A DNA stretch of 64,000 nt from Oceanospirillum sediminis (GCF_014164585.1 NZ_JACJFM010000011.1:1-64000); one strand, 5' to 3'. Counted from the stretch's first letter, positions 1 through 9,453 are shown. The notes: generated from the sequence alone by a model not told the origin. Translations and numbers: made by a program.

Positions 1-170
1 CTCCACCCTGATTCAGCTGGATATTCATCACCTCCAGAAGCCCCCGATCAGCTGTCAATGGAACTGGTTTATATTTAACCGGACAGCAGTGGTCTGATGA
101 TAAAAAAGCGCTGGCAGAAAGCTCTCAGGCCGGACAGGCATTTCTGAACAGTAATGCTCAGGAAGAAGGC

Positions 171-506
171 GTGCAGACAACCGCTTCAGGCCTGCAGTAT
201 AAAATACTGGAACCCGGTGAGGGTTCTCGTAACCCTGGAGCGACAGACCGAGTGCTGGTGCATTATCATGGCACTTTAATTAACGGCAAAGTTTTTGACA
301 GCTCTGTGGAGCGTGGACAGCCTATTGATTTTGGTCTGAGTCAGGTTATTCCAGGCTGGACAGAAGGCTTGCAACTAATGGTTGAGGGTGAGAAAACGCG
401 TTTCTTTATTCCCGCCCATCTGGCCTATGGTAATCGGGGCGTTGGTGGTATACCTGCAGGCTCAACTCTGATTTTTGATGTAGAGCTTATTAAGATTAAT
501 CCATGA
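171..506 (+). CDS. FKBP-type peptidyl-prolyl isomerase, start unresolved
   Basis: FKBP fold prolyl isomerase, the C-terminal catalytic domain of the FklB/Mip group. Family blocks VHYHGTLINGKVFDSS, VIPGWTEGL and the terminal STLIFDVELI are intact. The GTG at 171 is the only usual start codon in this frame, but the frame is open back to a stop at 9-11. The residues before the GTG (QQWSDDKKALAESSQAG, then AFLNSNAQEEG) look like the linker helix that normally precedes this domain. The true N-terminus therefore lies upstream or has been lost to a mutated start or a frameshift; no ATG, GTG or TTG is available there. Other FklB-like proteins are about 200 residues long, so this one is short. Function of the domain is confident, start is not. 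Confidence 0.75.
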   Translation: MQTTASGLQYKILEPGEGSRNPGATDRVLVHYHGTLINGKVFDSSVERGQPIDFGLSQVIPGWTEGLQLMVEGEKTRFFIPAHLAYGNRGVGGIPAGSTLIFDVELIKINP

Positions 507-566
507 TAGAGGCCATCTGAGGACTCTGTCATAGCCATCAGATTGCACGGCTGAAGAAACAGGACT

Positions 567-589
567 GGCGGCTTTTGTGCCGCCTTTTT
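567..589 (+). terminator. Rho-independent terminator of the FKBP gene
   Basis: GGCGGC stem at 567-572, loop TTTTGT, GCCGCC at 579-584, then five T. It lies about 60 bases after the FKBP stop and has a T tract only in the plus direction, so it does not serve the convergent cyclase gene. Confidence 0.8.
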
Positions 590-613
590 ATAAAAAAGCG
601 CTGACAGGTTAAT

Positions 614-1849
614 TTAGTGATACCTGCTGAGTTTTCGATCTGTCTGACTCAGGCTTTCCTGAAACAGCACAATCTGGTTTCGACCTTTCTGTTTTGCACT
701 ATACATTGCCATATCTGCCTTGCGTAGCAGGTCTGTTGCGTCCCGGCTATGGACTGGGGACAAGCTGACACCGATACTGGCTGTGACATGCAGTGGGCCG
801 TCTTTATGTTCAAATGGCTGATCCAGAGTGCTGCGTATCTGTTCTGCAAGCGTAATAACCTTGTTCTGAAACCGGACACTTTCCACTGGCAGGTCAGGGC
901 TGATCAGAATGACAAATTCATCTCCTCCAATGCGAGCAGCGATATCTGAGTGGCTAAGGCACAGTGTCAGGCGCTTTGCTGCCGCTTTTAACAGATCATC
1001 TCCTGTTTTATGGCCCAGTTCATCGTTGATAGGTTTGAAGCCGTCCAGATCAATAAATAATACACCGTGACAAAGATGTTTCTGTTTTAGCCGCTCCAGC
1101 AGCGTTTCTGTTAGCTTACGTCGGTTAGGTAAGCCCGTCAGGCTGTCATGGTAAGCCATATGTTTTATCTGCTGTCGGCTGGACTGAAGCAGACGGTCAT
1201 TCCGCCGTACAATCCAGAATAGATAAGCGTAAAGCATCATCAGGCAAACACATACAGCGATAATACTTTTTTGTAAGCTGGATTCCAGGCTATCGACCAG
1301 AGGGGTGACATCCTGGTAGACCTCAATAATTCCTCCAACCTGCTGGGTGCCGGGAATCAGAATTGGTACGTATGAGGCGATGACATTCCGGTTATGTAGT
1401 GTCTTATGGTAGTGATCAATATGCTCTTTAAATTTCAGAGTGCTATGGCTCTGCCCATTCAGCGCTGCCTGTATACCGGGGTTTCCGGACTGATAGGAGT
1501 TAAGTTGTTCCGGGTTGGTCGAAAAAATGATACGTCCCTGAGAATTAAACAGGTGTACTTTGATAATATTCAGGTTCTGGATTTGTCGCTGAACATTGAC
1601 CATCAGACGCTGACGGGTCGCAGACTGCATGGCATTTCGCTCAGATACCTGGCGGGTGGTCAATATATAGTTATGAAAGGAAGGCCAGAGGTTGTTACCC
1701 AGCATCCGGGACAGATGTTCATTTGCCTGGAACTCGTTTCTGGTCAGTTCCTGCCAGGCCAGATCGCGTAAAAACCAGCCAAGGCCTGCAAAGGCAATAC
1801 CTGTTACCAGCAAACATGAAAAGAGGAAGTTGCGATTTAACTTGAGCAT
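614..1849 (-). CDS. Membrane diguanylate cyclase (GGDEF)
   Basis: Makes cyclic di-GMP from two GTP at the inner membrane. One membrane helix lies near the N-terminus (NFLFSCLLVTGIAFAGLGWF), then a periplasmic sensor region of about 160 residues, a second helix (IIAVCVCLMMLYAYLFWIV) and a GGDEF domain with HDSLTGLPNRR and RIGGDEF near residue 307. The inhibitory RxxD site five residues before GGDEF reads SHSD, so product feedback is probably lost. The ATG at 1849 is preferred over the upstream TTG at 1870, which has only T and A before it; neither has a strong ribosome site. It follows the HD-GYP gene on the same strand at about 130 bp, so the two may be co-transcribed. The signal sensed is unknown. 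Confidence 0.88.
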   Translation of the reverse strand: MLKLNRNFLFSCLLVTGIAFAGLGWFLRDLAWQELTRNEFQANEHLSRMLGNNLWPSFHNYILTTRQVSERNAMQSATRQRLMVNVQRQIQNLNIIKVHLFNSQGRIIFSTNPEQLNSYQSGNPGIQAALNGQSHSTLKFKEHIDHYHKTLHNRNVIASYVPILIPGTQQVGGIIEVYQDVTPLVDSLESSLQKSIIAVCVCLMMLYAYLFWIVRRNDRLLQSSRQQIKHMAYHDSLTGLPNRRKLTETLLERLKQKHLCHGVLFIDLDGFKPINDELGHKTGDDLLKAAAKRLTLCLSHSDIAARIGGDEFVILISPDLPVESVRFQNKVITLAEQIRSTLDQPFEHKDGPLHVTASIGVSLSPVHSRDATDLLRKADMAMYSAKQKGRNQIVLFQESLSQTDRKLSRYH

Positions 1850-1978
1850 AACAGGCAGGCGTTCAGGCAATTAAAAAAAAGATTATAACGTTGAGACTTC
1901 TGCAGAACCAGAAGTCTTACTGTTGTGTGGCAAAGGTTCGTCTTTATCAGGTGTACATATACAGGAGGCAGCCCGGAT

Positions 1979-4846
1979 TCAGGCTGTTTCTGTGATCTCT
2001 TCCAGCTGTGACAGTATGTCAGCGGTCTCAGGAAAATCGAGCTGATCCGGCTGCAGAAACGCTTTACTGTAAGGCGTAAATGCATCCTGCGAGACCAGAT
2101 AGTGAAACAACTGCTGATCAATATGACCATTCTGCGTCATGCCCACCATAATACTCATTGCCTGAGAAACCGATTTTGGCTTTTTATAAGGTCTGTCAGA
2201 TGCAGTCAGAGCTTCAAAGATATCGGCAATCGCCATGACCTTTTCTGGAATCGACATTTCATCGCCATGGAGTCCTCTGGGGTAGCCTTTGCCGTCCATT
2301 CGTTCATGATGATTGCCCGCCAGTTCCGGAACCTTTTTCAGATGATCCGGCAGTGGCAGTGAGCTGAGCATCATGATGGTATGTACAATATGCTCATTGA
2401 TCTTAAAGCGTTCTTCTGTTGTCAGAGTACCAAAAGGTATTTTCAGGTTGTAACACTCACCAAAATTAAAGGAGTGTTCTGGCAATGGCATATTAAAGCC
2501 CCAGATATTAGCCGGATCATCCGGAGCTACGGGTGGTTTACGCCCTTCCTGCCAGTCTACAATATGTTCTGGTCTGTCGTTGAGTAGCTTCTCACTGGCA
2601 GGCAGAGGCTGTTGCGGGATATCCGTCAGCAGGTTGAGTTCATCTTGTGACAGTCCTTTGCGGTTATCGAAATAACGTAACCAGCGCGTATTGGCAATAC
2701 GTTCCAGTCGTGCCTGCTGTTCATCCCGAACCGGCAGGCTGCCTTCATTAATGCAAGCAATAAAATCAAAATCATCCCGAAGCTGTTGCTGCCGTTGAGT
2801 CAATTGTTGCTGCTGTTCATCTTCCGGCAGGCCTCTGGCAATATTTTTCCAGTAAGTGATTTCAGTATCACGCCAGAGTACTTCAAAACGGGTACGGACT
2901 TCATGAATCCGGTTATAAATTGTCTCCAGCTTAGTTGCTTTATCAATAACGTGTTCCTGGCTAAGGATTTTTCCACAATCATGCAGCCAGGCTGCAATAC
3001 GAAAAGCCTCATGTTCTTGCTCTGACATAGAGAAATCTGCATATTGGCCGTGACTCTGACTTTCCAGATTATTAACCAGGCTAATGGCCAGCTTAGGAAC
3101 GCGTTCACAATGACCACTGGTGTAAGGTGATTTGGAATCAATAGAATCGGCCAGCAGTTTCAGAATACCTTCTATCATAGCTTTCTGGTCATGTAGCAAA
3201 CGGCGGGTTTCTATAGCAACAGCCGCTGAGCCCGATAGTTGTTCAATAAATTGTTGCAGATTCTCTTCGTGGTGGACTTTTTCTATTTCTCCATAGATCA
3301 CCAGAAAGCCCTCCAGCTTCTGATCCCGTTTACGCAAGGGGATAATCAGATAGCGATGATCATCATTCAGCTGGGCTTTGATCGTCTCTTTTAATTCGTT
3401 GCCATCACTGTCATTGTGTTTCAGCTGTTCCGGGAAAAGTTCATTGGTGGTGGCGCTGGAGCGTTGAGAACCCTGTTTTTCAGCATCGTACAGATAAATA
3501 GCGCCATCCTGCAGGCGGGTTGCACTGACCAGATGAGTCAGTACTGTGTGTAGCATGAGTTCCAGGTCTCTTTCCCGGTTCAGCGTACTACTGATTTGCT
3601 GGAAGTGATAGATGGTGCCTGCCATATCATCGGCTACCTGACCGAGTTCTCTGGCTTCACGGATGACGGAGTTCACATGAATATTCTGACTGAAATCAAA
3701 GCCGGATAATGCTCTTACCTGTCGCGTCAATTGCTTAAAAGCCCGGCCAATGCGTGCTCCCGAATATAGCCCCAGAGCCAGCATTGCAATTGTTAGTGTA
3801 ATTGCCCAGGTCAGCTGATTCCAGATAATCGCTTTAGCGCTGGCCAGTAACTCATTTTCAGGGATAGCAATAAGTACACGGATTTTATTGCCCTGGAAAC
3901 CGGACACTGGCAGCCACAAGCCGAACCAGTCTCCTTCAGATGTTGATACAGTCTGTATCCCGGATGCAGGTGTGTCTGTTGCTGCCAGGTGGGTCAGGGG
4001 AGATATATTCAACGAATCAATTGTATTTAACCGGAAGCTGTCTTTTTCCCGGATAATCATACGATTCTGATCGGTATAGGCTAAAAGTCTGTTACCTGAA
4101 TCAACGACTGCAAGCTCTGTATTTTCGGTCAGACGAAGGCTGGCCAGCTGAGCTGACAGGTCCTTAACAGAGGCGTCCATTCCTATCACTGCTTTACCTG
4201 TTCTGGCTTTCTGAGCCAGGGTAATACCTATTTCCCGAGTGGTATAAAACAGATAAGGGCTGGTCAGTACCTGTTTATCTGTTTTTCTGGCTTCTGTATA
4301 CCAGCTTCGGGTTCTGGGATCATATTGATAATCGGATTTGATCTTCTTGCTGATCAATTGTAACTGTTGGTCATAGGCGCTCCAGCTGCCCTGCATACCC
4401 TGAGGAGTCTGAGTAATGGCCTGAAGCATAAATGAGACGTTATCGCCCAGGTGATATTTATTCTGAATAATAGGAGTAACCTTTCGAATCAGGAAAAACT
4501 CACCATTGGGATAGCCGGCATAGATAGCGCTCAGTACCTCATTAGATTGCAGGGCTTCCACCAGTACCGGGAGTCGTGCCATACGCTGATTCAGGGTTTC
4601 AGCCTGAAGCAGAGGATCATGGCTGAGTATCTGCAAGGCACTTTTAGCCGGACCGGTAATTCTCTGGGCCCGTTCATCAATGGTCAGACTCAGCTGCTGA
4701 GCTGTTTCTGTCGTTGCTATCAATAAGGCTTGTTTATTACTCTGGTAGCTTTGAACCATCAACAAAAGGCTTACCACAAACATTGCGCTGAAAACAGCCC
4801 AGCCAATCAAGAATTGTAACGGTATTCCGTGCCTGAAAAGTCTCAT
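1979..4846 (-). CDS. HD-GYP c-di-GMP phosphodiesterase with Cache and GAF sensor domains
   Basis: Predicted to hydrolyse c-di-GMP. Order: membrane helix at residues 9-31, a large periplasmic double-Cache-like region, a second helix around 340-360, a HAMP-like stretch, a GAF-like domain around 430-560 and a catalytic HD-GYP domain. The HD motif is LHDCGKI near residue 620 and the GYP motif is HHERMDGKGYPRG near 845. The two are separated by about 220 residues, much more than in minimal HD-GYP domains, so there is an insertion between them. At 955 residues it is a long member of the family. The start ATG sits in a good context with no competing start. The neighbouring cyclase makes the same messenger, so the two could act as an opposing pair. 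Confidence 0.9.
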   Translation of the reverse strand: MRLFRHGIPLQFLIGWAVFSAMFVVSLLLMVQSYQSNKQALLIATTETAQQLSLTIDERAQRITGPAKSALQILSHDPLLQAETLNQRMARLPVLVEALQSNEVLSAIYAGYPNGEFFLIRKVTPIIQNKYHLGDNVSFMLQAITQTPQGMQGSWSAYDQQLQLISKKIKSDYQYDPRTRSWYTEARKTDKQVLTSPYLFYTTREIGITLAQKARTGKAVIGMDASVKDLSAQLASLRLTENTELAVVDSGNRLLAYTDQNRMIIREKDSFRLNTIDSLNISPLTHLAATDTPASGIQTVSTSEGDWFGLWLPVSGFQGNKIRVLIAIPENELLASAKAIIWNQLTWAITLTIAMLALGLYSGARIGRAFKQLTRQVRALSGFDFSQNIHVNSVIREARELGQVADDMAGTIYHFQQISSTLNRERDLELMLHTVLTHLVSATRLQDGAIYLYDAEKQGSQRSSATTNELFPEQLKHNDSDGNELKETIKAQLNDDHRYLIIPLRKRDQKLEGFLVIYGEIEKVHHEENLQQFIEQLSGSAAVAIETRRLLHDQKAMIEGILKLLADSIDSKSPYTSGHCERVPKLAISLVNNLESQSHGQYADFSMSEQEHEAFRIAAWLHDCGKILSQEHVIDKATKLETIYNRIHEVRTRFEVLWRDTEITYWKNIARGLPEDEQQQQLTQRQQQLRDDFDFIACINEGSLPVRDEQQARLERIANTRWLRYFDNRKGLSQDELNLLTDIPQQPLPASEKLLNDRPEHIVDWQEGRKPPVAPDDPANIWGFNMPLPEHSFNFGECYNLKIPFGTLTTEERFKINEHIVHTIMMLSSLPLPDHLKKVPELAGNHHERMDGKGYPRGLHGDEMSIPEKVMAIADIFEALTASDRPYKKPKSVSQAMSIMVGMTQNGHIDQQLFHYLVSQDAFTPYSKAFLQPDQLDFPETADILSQLEEITETA

Positions 4847-5130
4847 AATCCCTGCGATCCTTTATGATTATGCGCATCATTGTCAGCTGATCTGTGCTGG
4901 TATCAGACAGCATCAGAAAATATCGTGTGTTTGAAATGCGTCTTTGTTGTGAATAACGCCAGTGCTTTGTATCGGTGTGGGGAGGGTAAGGTTATTTTAT
5001 GACAGATTCAGATCAGAGGGGAATGACTCTTTTTACGATATATGATTCATTTTAGTCTTAGTATCAGGTTTTCTGGTGAGATGCTGTTTTCGAAAATAAC
5101 AAACAAAATAATACGCGACTTACAGACGAA
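4847..5130. other. Intergenic stretch between the HD-GYP gene and the porin
   Basis: No convincing gene. It must hold the minus-strand promoter of the HD-GYP gene. An 18-codon plus-strand ORF at about 5000 follows a GGAGGG run but has no recognisable product and is not called. Confidence 0.4.
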
Positions 5131-5198
5131 ATGGCTGCCTGAATGTTTATGGCAGCCATCTCTGAACTGACAATGCCAGACCACATCCCTGGTCTGGC
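5131..5198 (-). terminator. Two tandem hairpins downstream of the porin
   Basis: First hairpin met by porin transcripts: GCCAGACCA at 5175-5183 pairs with TGGTCTGGC at 5190-5198 over a 6-base loop. Second: ATGGCTGCC at 5131-5139 pairs with GGCAGCCAT at 5151-5159 over 11 bases. Neither has a long T tract on the minus strand, so they may act as 3' stabilising structures as much as terminators. Confidence 0.5.
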
Positions 5199-5225
5199 TG
5201 ATTTGTCTGTTGTATTTCAGTCAGA

Positions 5226-6152
5226 TCAGAACTTTACGCGCAGACCTGCCAGGTAACCCATGTCGGCATTGTCTGCATCAGTATCAGCAATTTCTGCGAA
5301 GAGGCTTACATTTTTCTGAGTAGGGAATTTATAGGTCACATTAGCATACCACTCAGTGATATCGTCCCCAGCTTCTGGCTCAACGTTCGTCATACCCAGA
5401 ACGACTTTAGTGCTTGGGTTTACAGGCATGCTGCCTACCAGATTGTATTGATCCTGAACGTCATCTACAGATGAGAAATCCGCAGCAATTTTAGCAACAC
5501 CGGCATCGTAAGCAGCAGCAATACCCCAGGTATCTACTGAGTCAGCACCTACATTAGCTTTCATATTCTGGTATGCTGCAGACAGCTCCAGGCCGCTCAT
5601 TTCAGTCGCTACAAACAGATCGAAAGATTCACCGTTCTCGCTGCTTTCTCCCTCAGCATCCAGCTCATAAGAAGCGATCAGTGTCATTGCACCCAGCTCC
5701 GCATCAACTCGAATCAGGTCGTCGCCAGAAGTACCCTGAGCATCAAAACCGTCTTCAGACAGAGTATCTTCATACTGTGCGTCAACACCAAACTCGTCAG
5801 TTGCATAGTCACGTTTACCGATAGAGACAGCTACGCCACCAAAATCCAGACCAACGTAGGCTTCTTCCAGTTTGCTGCCTTCGCGCTTGTCTTCTGCTTC
5901 ATCTTTGAAACCAAAGTCAACCTGACCGAATGCTTTGATGCCATTGTTCAGATCATAAACAACAGAGTTTTTCAGTTCCAGATCATCGAACTCAACATCC
6001 GGGTTCTGATCGTCACCTACATCCTGACGCAGCTGAATCTGCCAGTCGCCTTTCAGAGTGTAAGTCAGGCCTTTACCTTCATAGATGGTAGCAGCATTTG
6101 CTGTGCTTGCAGTGGCAGCAATAATTGCAGAAGCCAGAATCAGCTTTTTCAT
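5226..6152 (-). CDS. Outer-membrane porin
   Basis: General Gram-negative porin type beta-barrel. The start at 6152 gives a clean signal peptide (MKKLILASAIIAATAS, cleavage after TANA) and has a strong ribosome site, GGGGGAA, five to six bases upstream; the in-frame ATG 15 bases earlier is not supported. The mature protein is acidic with alternating hydrophobic residues and ends in LRVKF, the terminal aromatic expected for barrel insertion. About 290 mature residues is slightly short for this family. It is divergent from the two-component genes and close to tctCBA, which suggests but does not prove that it admits the same carboxylates. Substrate cannot be read from sequence. Confidence 0.85.
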   Translation of the reverse strand: MKKLILASAIIAATASTANAATIYEGKGLTYTLKGDWQIQLRQDVGDDQNPDVEFDDLELKNSVVYDLNNGIKAFGQVDFGFKDEAEDKREGSKLEEAYVGLDFGGVAVSIGKRDYATDEFGVDAQYEDTLSEDGFDAQGTSGDDLIRVDAELGAMTLIASYELDAEGESSENGESFDLFVATEMSGLELSAAYQNMKANVGADSVDTWGIAAAYDAGVAKIAADFSSVDDVQDQYNLVGSMPVNPSTKVVLGMTNVEPEAGDDITEWYANVTYKFPTQKNVSLFAEIADTDADNADMGYLAGLRVKF

Positions 6153-6646
6153 GTGTTCCCCCAACATAAGAACAGTTCAAGTCAGTTAAACTGGTGCATG
6201 ATTTATTAGTCGGTATAAAGCGTGCACGCGACAAAATTTGGTTTAGCCCTGTACTTGCGATTTCAGCGATTCCCTACCGGGATAAATAACGGTTAAACAG
6301 TGAGTAGAGTTTCTAATTTGCTGAATTTATTGCAAAAAAATTGCAGTGACTGCACAGAATTGCTGCAAAGGTTAAACTGGTAATATGTCAGAATGATTGC
6401 TCTATTGTTAAATATATATGGAAGTGGTGCGGTGCGGCATAAATGGCATCGCCTGATATTGATACCGGAGGACTGCAGAGAGTACCACTGATCAGGTAAC
6501 AGAGTTTTCTCCTCTGGCGTACACTTAGCAAAAATCCGCGTAAACCCTCGCCCGATAGAGCGGGGAGCAGTCACTAAGCAGTGCTTGCCATTACTGAACT
6601 GGCAGGGCTGAATCTGATGGTGTGTTGAAATATCAGGAGTTTGTAT
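6153..6646. other. Divergent control region between porin and sensor kinase
   Basis: About 490 bases with no convincing gene. The part at 6330-6368 holds several TTGCA/TGCAA half-sites in both orientations: TTGCA at 6330 and 6341, TGCA near 6350 and TTGCTGCAA at 6360. These could be operator elements. A 93-codon minus-strand frame here lacks codon bias and similarity and is not called. Confidence 0.4.
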
Positions 6647-8296
6647 TTGTCGCCTTTACTAAAAAAAATGACTCTGACCCTGCAAACCCGGATGGTCATC
6701 ATCCTGGGCAGCTTTGCCTTATTGATCACAATGAGTATCGGCGTAGTCGCACTGAATATTATGTCAGATACTCTGGAGCAGCAGATTGGTCAGCAGGCAC
6801 TCAGTGCTGCACGGGCAGTGGCGCGTTTGCCTCAGATCCGACAAGGACTGGAGGAAAAAGACAGCCGGAAAATTCAGCATCTGACCGAAGAAATAAGGGC
6901 TTCGATTGGTGCTCGTTTTATTGTGGTCGGCGATATCCACGAAATTCGTTACGCCCATCCTGTGCCTGACCGTATCGGTCGAAAGATGGTTGGGGGAGAT
7001 AATGTCCGAGCTTTAGTGCATGGTGAAGAATATGTTTCAAAGGCGAAGGGCAGTCTTGGTTATTCTATTCGTGGCAAAGTGCCCGTGTACGGGTTCGGTG
7101 ATGATGGTTATCAGCCGATTATAGGGGTGGTGTCGGTCGGTTTTATGCTGACTCAGGTTGAGCAGACCATCGTTATTTATCAGCAGGAGTTATGGTGGCT
7201 GGCCGGTATTGCCCTGGTAATAAGCCTGATGCTGGCTATGATGATCAGCAATTATTTTAAGCAAGCTATTTTTGGCTTTGAGCCAGAGCAGATCGCCCGT
7301 TTGTTTCAGGAACGTAATGCCACTTTGCAGTCTGTACGTGAGGGAATTATAGCTATTAACCCTGGTGGGGAAATTACGACCTTTAATAATGCTGCACTGG
7401 ATATTTTTCGCCTGGCACCCGGAACTAATATGGCCGGACGTAATATTCTGGATTACCAGCCCAACAGTGAATTGATCCAGGTTATCAGAACAGGTCAGCC
7501 TGTACTGGATAAAGAAGATATTGTCGGGGGACAGCGTGTGGTCGTAAACCGGATACCTCTCATTCAGAATGGTGAAGTGATTGGAGCCGTGTCCAGTTTT
7601 CGTCTGAAAGATGAGCTGGACCAGTTGATGGACCAGCTCAACCGTATGCAAATTTATGCGGATACTCTGAGAAGCCAGGCTCATGAATATTCAAATAAGC
7701 TGCATACTATTGCGGGGTTGATTCAGGTCGGGGCCTGCGATCAGGTGATTGAACTGATCGGACAGGAAACCCGTGATCATCAGACATTATTACATCTGTT
7801 GTTAGATGCTGTGCCTGATCCGGTACTGTCGGGGTGCATCCTTGGGAAATATAACCGGGCAAGAGAGATGGGGCTGATTTTACAGGTCGACCCTGAAAGT
7901 TGTATGCAGGATCTTCCTGATGAGATACCCAGAGAATTACTGGTTACTATTCTGGCGAATCTGCTGGATAACGCGATGGATGCTAATCTTAGAAACAGTG
8001 GGCGTGAAATCCATCTGAGTATGACGGATCTGGGAAACGATCTGATTTTTGAAGTCGAAGATGAAGGCGGTGGCGTTGATCAGGCTATGGCCAGCACTCT
8101 GATGCAAAAAGGAGTCAGTAGTAAAGACGGTGAGCAACATGGCTATGGTCTTTATCTGGTAGGGCAGGCGCTGGAGCGACTGGGAGGCCATCTGATATTT
8201 GAGCCTTTGTCAGATAATGAAGGGAATGTTCTGCCAGGTGTCCGGGTTGAAGTGTATATTCCTAAACAGCCACCGTCTCAGATTGATTCCCTTTAA
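6647..8296 (+). CDS. Sensor histidine kinase, CitA/DcuS family
   Basis: Membrane kinase predicted to sense a carboxylate and phosphorylate the adjacent regulator. Order: membrane helix (MVIILGSFALLITMSIGVVA), a periplasmic PDC-like sensor of about 140 residues with IRYAHPVPDRIGRKM (the family ligand-pocket region), a second helix near residue 185, a cytoplasmic PAS domain, the SpoOB-type phosphoacceptor block HEYSNKLHTIAGLIQ (His near 346), and a HATPase domain with LANLLDNAMDAN near 437. The start is taken as TTG at 6647 because AGGAG at 6635-6639 is seven bases away; the TTG at 6641 is too close and the ATG at 6668 has no site. The regulator gene follows after 180 bases. Confidence 0.9.
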   Translation: MSPLLKKMTLTLQTRMVIILGSFALLITMSIGVVALNIMSDTLEQQIGQQALSAARAVARLPQIRQGLEEKDSRKIQHLTEEIRASIGARFIVVGDIHEIRYAHPVPDRIGRKMVGGDNVRALVHGEEYVSKAKGSLGYSIRGKVPVYGFGDDGYQPIIGVVSVGFMLTQVEQTIVIYQQELWWLAGIALVISLMLAMMISNYFKQAIFGFEPEQIARLFQERNATLQSVREGIIAINPGGEITTFNNAALDIFRLAPGTNMAGRNILDYQPNSELIQVIRTGQPVLDKEDIVGGQRVVVNRIPLIQNGEVIGAVSSFRLKDELDQLMDQLNRMQIYADTLRSQAHEYSNKLHTIAGLIQVGACDQVIELIGQETRDHQTLLHLLLDAVPDPVLSGCILGKYNRAREMGLILQVDPESCMQDLPDEIPRELLVTILANLLDNAMDANLRNSGREIHLSMTDLGNDLIFEVEDEGGGVDQAMASTLMQKGVSSKDGEQHGYGLYLVGQALERLGGHLIFEPLSDNEGNVLPGVRVEVYIPKQPPSQIDSL

Positions 8297-8424
8297 GAGA
8301 GGCAGTTACAGTAAAGGAGAGACAAGTATATTGAGCCGATTAACCCGCTTTGACGAAATAGATCTGCTTTCTGTAGATTCTTACGATAAATATTCGTTTT
8401 TCGTGGGGGCATGCGATAATAGCC

Positions 8425-8440
8425 GGCTCTGTAAAGAGCC
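8425..8440 (+). other. Small hairpin between kinase and regulator genes
   Basis: GGCTCT at 8425-8430, loop GTAA (a GNRA-type tetraloop), AGAGCC at 8435-8440. It has no T tract, so it is not a classical terminator. It could modulate the level of the regulator in a shared transcript. Confidence 0.4.
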
Positions 8441-8476
8441 TGCCCAATCATAAGACAAGAAAGGTTTGCGTGACGG

Positions 8477-9247
8477 ATGACAGCTCAAGCGGGTTATCGC
8501 ATTGTAATTGCTGAAGATGATCGGCGGATTGCTGAGTTACAGCAACGCTTTGTAGAAAAAATTTCTGGATTCAGTGTCGAAGCGATTGCCCTGACTCTGG
8601 AAGAAGCCAGAGACCTGGTGGATGTACTGGAGCCGGATCTGCTTCTGCTGGATATCCACTTTCCGGAAGGTACCGGACTGGAATTACTGAGCGAATTAAG
8701 AGGCAGCAATCAGGCGACGGATGTTATTCTGGTGACGGCAGCTAAAGAGGCCAGTACGCTACAGGCGGCGTTGCGTGGTGGGGTGTTTGATTACATTCTG
8801 AAGCCTCTGGTGTTTGATCGTCTGCAGGAAGCTTTGCATAATTATGCATGTCATCGTCAGAAAATGGATCGCCTGTTCCAGCAGGATAATGTTCTTGCAC
8901 AACATGATGTTGACCAGTTGTTACCACGGTCCGATATGAATGGAAGTACCCCATCGGCTGTCAGTGCCGAACAGGATATATCTGATTCGTCTCATTCCGA
9001 TCCTGTTTCCGCCGTCAGGGGCAATTTGCCGAAAGGTATTGATACACTGACCCTTGAGAAAATTCGTCAGGTATTCCGACAGAAAGGCATTAACCTGAAT
9101 GCGGAGGCAGTAGGGCAACAGGTCGGTGCCAGCCGCACAACGGCCCGGCGTTATCTGGAATATCTGGTCAGTACGGAAGAACTGGTGGCTGATGTTAACT
9201 ATGGCTCTGTCGGACGGCCTGAGAGACGTTATAGCCTGAAAACCTGA
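8477..9247 (+). CDS. Response regulator, CitB/DcuR family
   Basis: Partner of the upstream kinase. The receiver domain starts with IVIAEDD, has its phosphoacceptor Asp near residue 59 in LLLLDIHFPEGTG, the conserved Thr in VILVTAA and the Lys near 109 in YILKPLVF. A linker of about 60 residues follows, then a C-terminal helix-turn-helix (VGASRTTARRYLEYL) typical of the CitB/DcuR branch, which activates carboxylate uptake and catabolism genes. Likely targets are the porin and tctCBA next door. A hairpin overlapping its stop codon ends the transcript. The ATG at 8477 is used; an earlier start is not obvious. Confidence 0.9.
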   Translation: MTAQAGYRIVIAEDDRRIAELQQRFVEKISGFSVEAIALTLEEARDLVDVLEPDLLLLDIHFPEGTGLELLSELRGSNQATDVILVTAAKEASTLQAALRGGVFDYILKPLVFDRLQEALHNYACHRQKMDRLFQQDNVLAQHDVDQLLPRSDMNGSTPSAVSAEQDISDSSHSDPVSAVRGNLPKGIDTLTLEKIRQVFRQKGINLNAEAVGQQVGASRTTARRYLEYLVSTEELVADVNYGSVGRPERRYSLKT

Positions 9248-9265
9248 TAGCGTCAGGTCTTTTTT
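9242..9265 (+). terminator. Terminator overlapping the response regulator stop codon
   Basis: ACCTGA at 9242-9247, loop TAGCG, TCAGGT at 9253-9258, then CTTTTTT. The left arm contains the TGA stop codon of the regulator. Confidence 0.7.
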
Positions 9266-9366
9266 ATCTTTGTGCTCTGAGTTAGCCTGTTTTGTCTTTC
9301 TGTTTGTTCTGAAATTATCTTTTTTGCGGTCTGTATGGTCTTCCTGCAATACCAGACAGCAGAGAT

Positions 9367-9396
9367 AAAAAAAGCCGGTGAACTCAGTTCACCGGC
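9367..9396 (-). terminator. Terminator of tctCBA
   Basis: Perfect stem GCCGGTGAAC at 9374-9383 with GTTCACCGGC at 9387-9396. Read on the minus strand it is followed by seven T. It lies about 60 bases past the tctA stop. Confidence 0.85.
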
Positions 9397-9453
9397 CTAA
9401 CAGAGCTATGAATGCTCGACCCATTCCAATACCACAGAAGGAGACTCCTGCGG

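Noticed and set aside
5000-5056. 18-codon ORF after a GGAGGG run
   Set aside because: Too short to support, no helix or motif, spacing to the ribosome site too long.
6293-6574. 93-codon minus-strand frame upstream of the porin
   Set aside because: No ribosome site, no recognisable motif, unlike neighbouring genes in codon use, and it covers the divergent control region.
8199-8453. 84-codon frame overlapping the end of the kinase gene
   Set aside because: Mostly a shadow of the kinase reading frame, with no ribosome site of its own.
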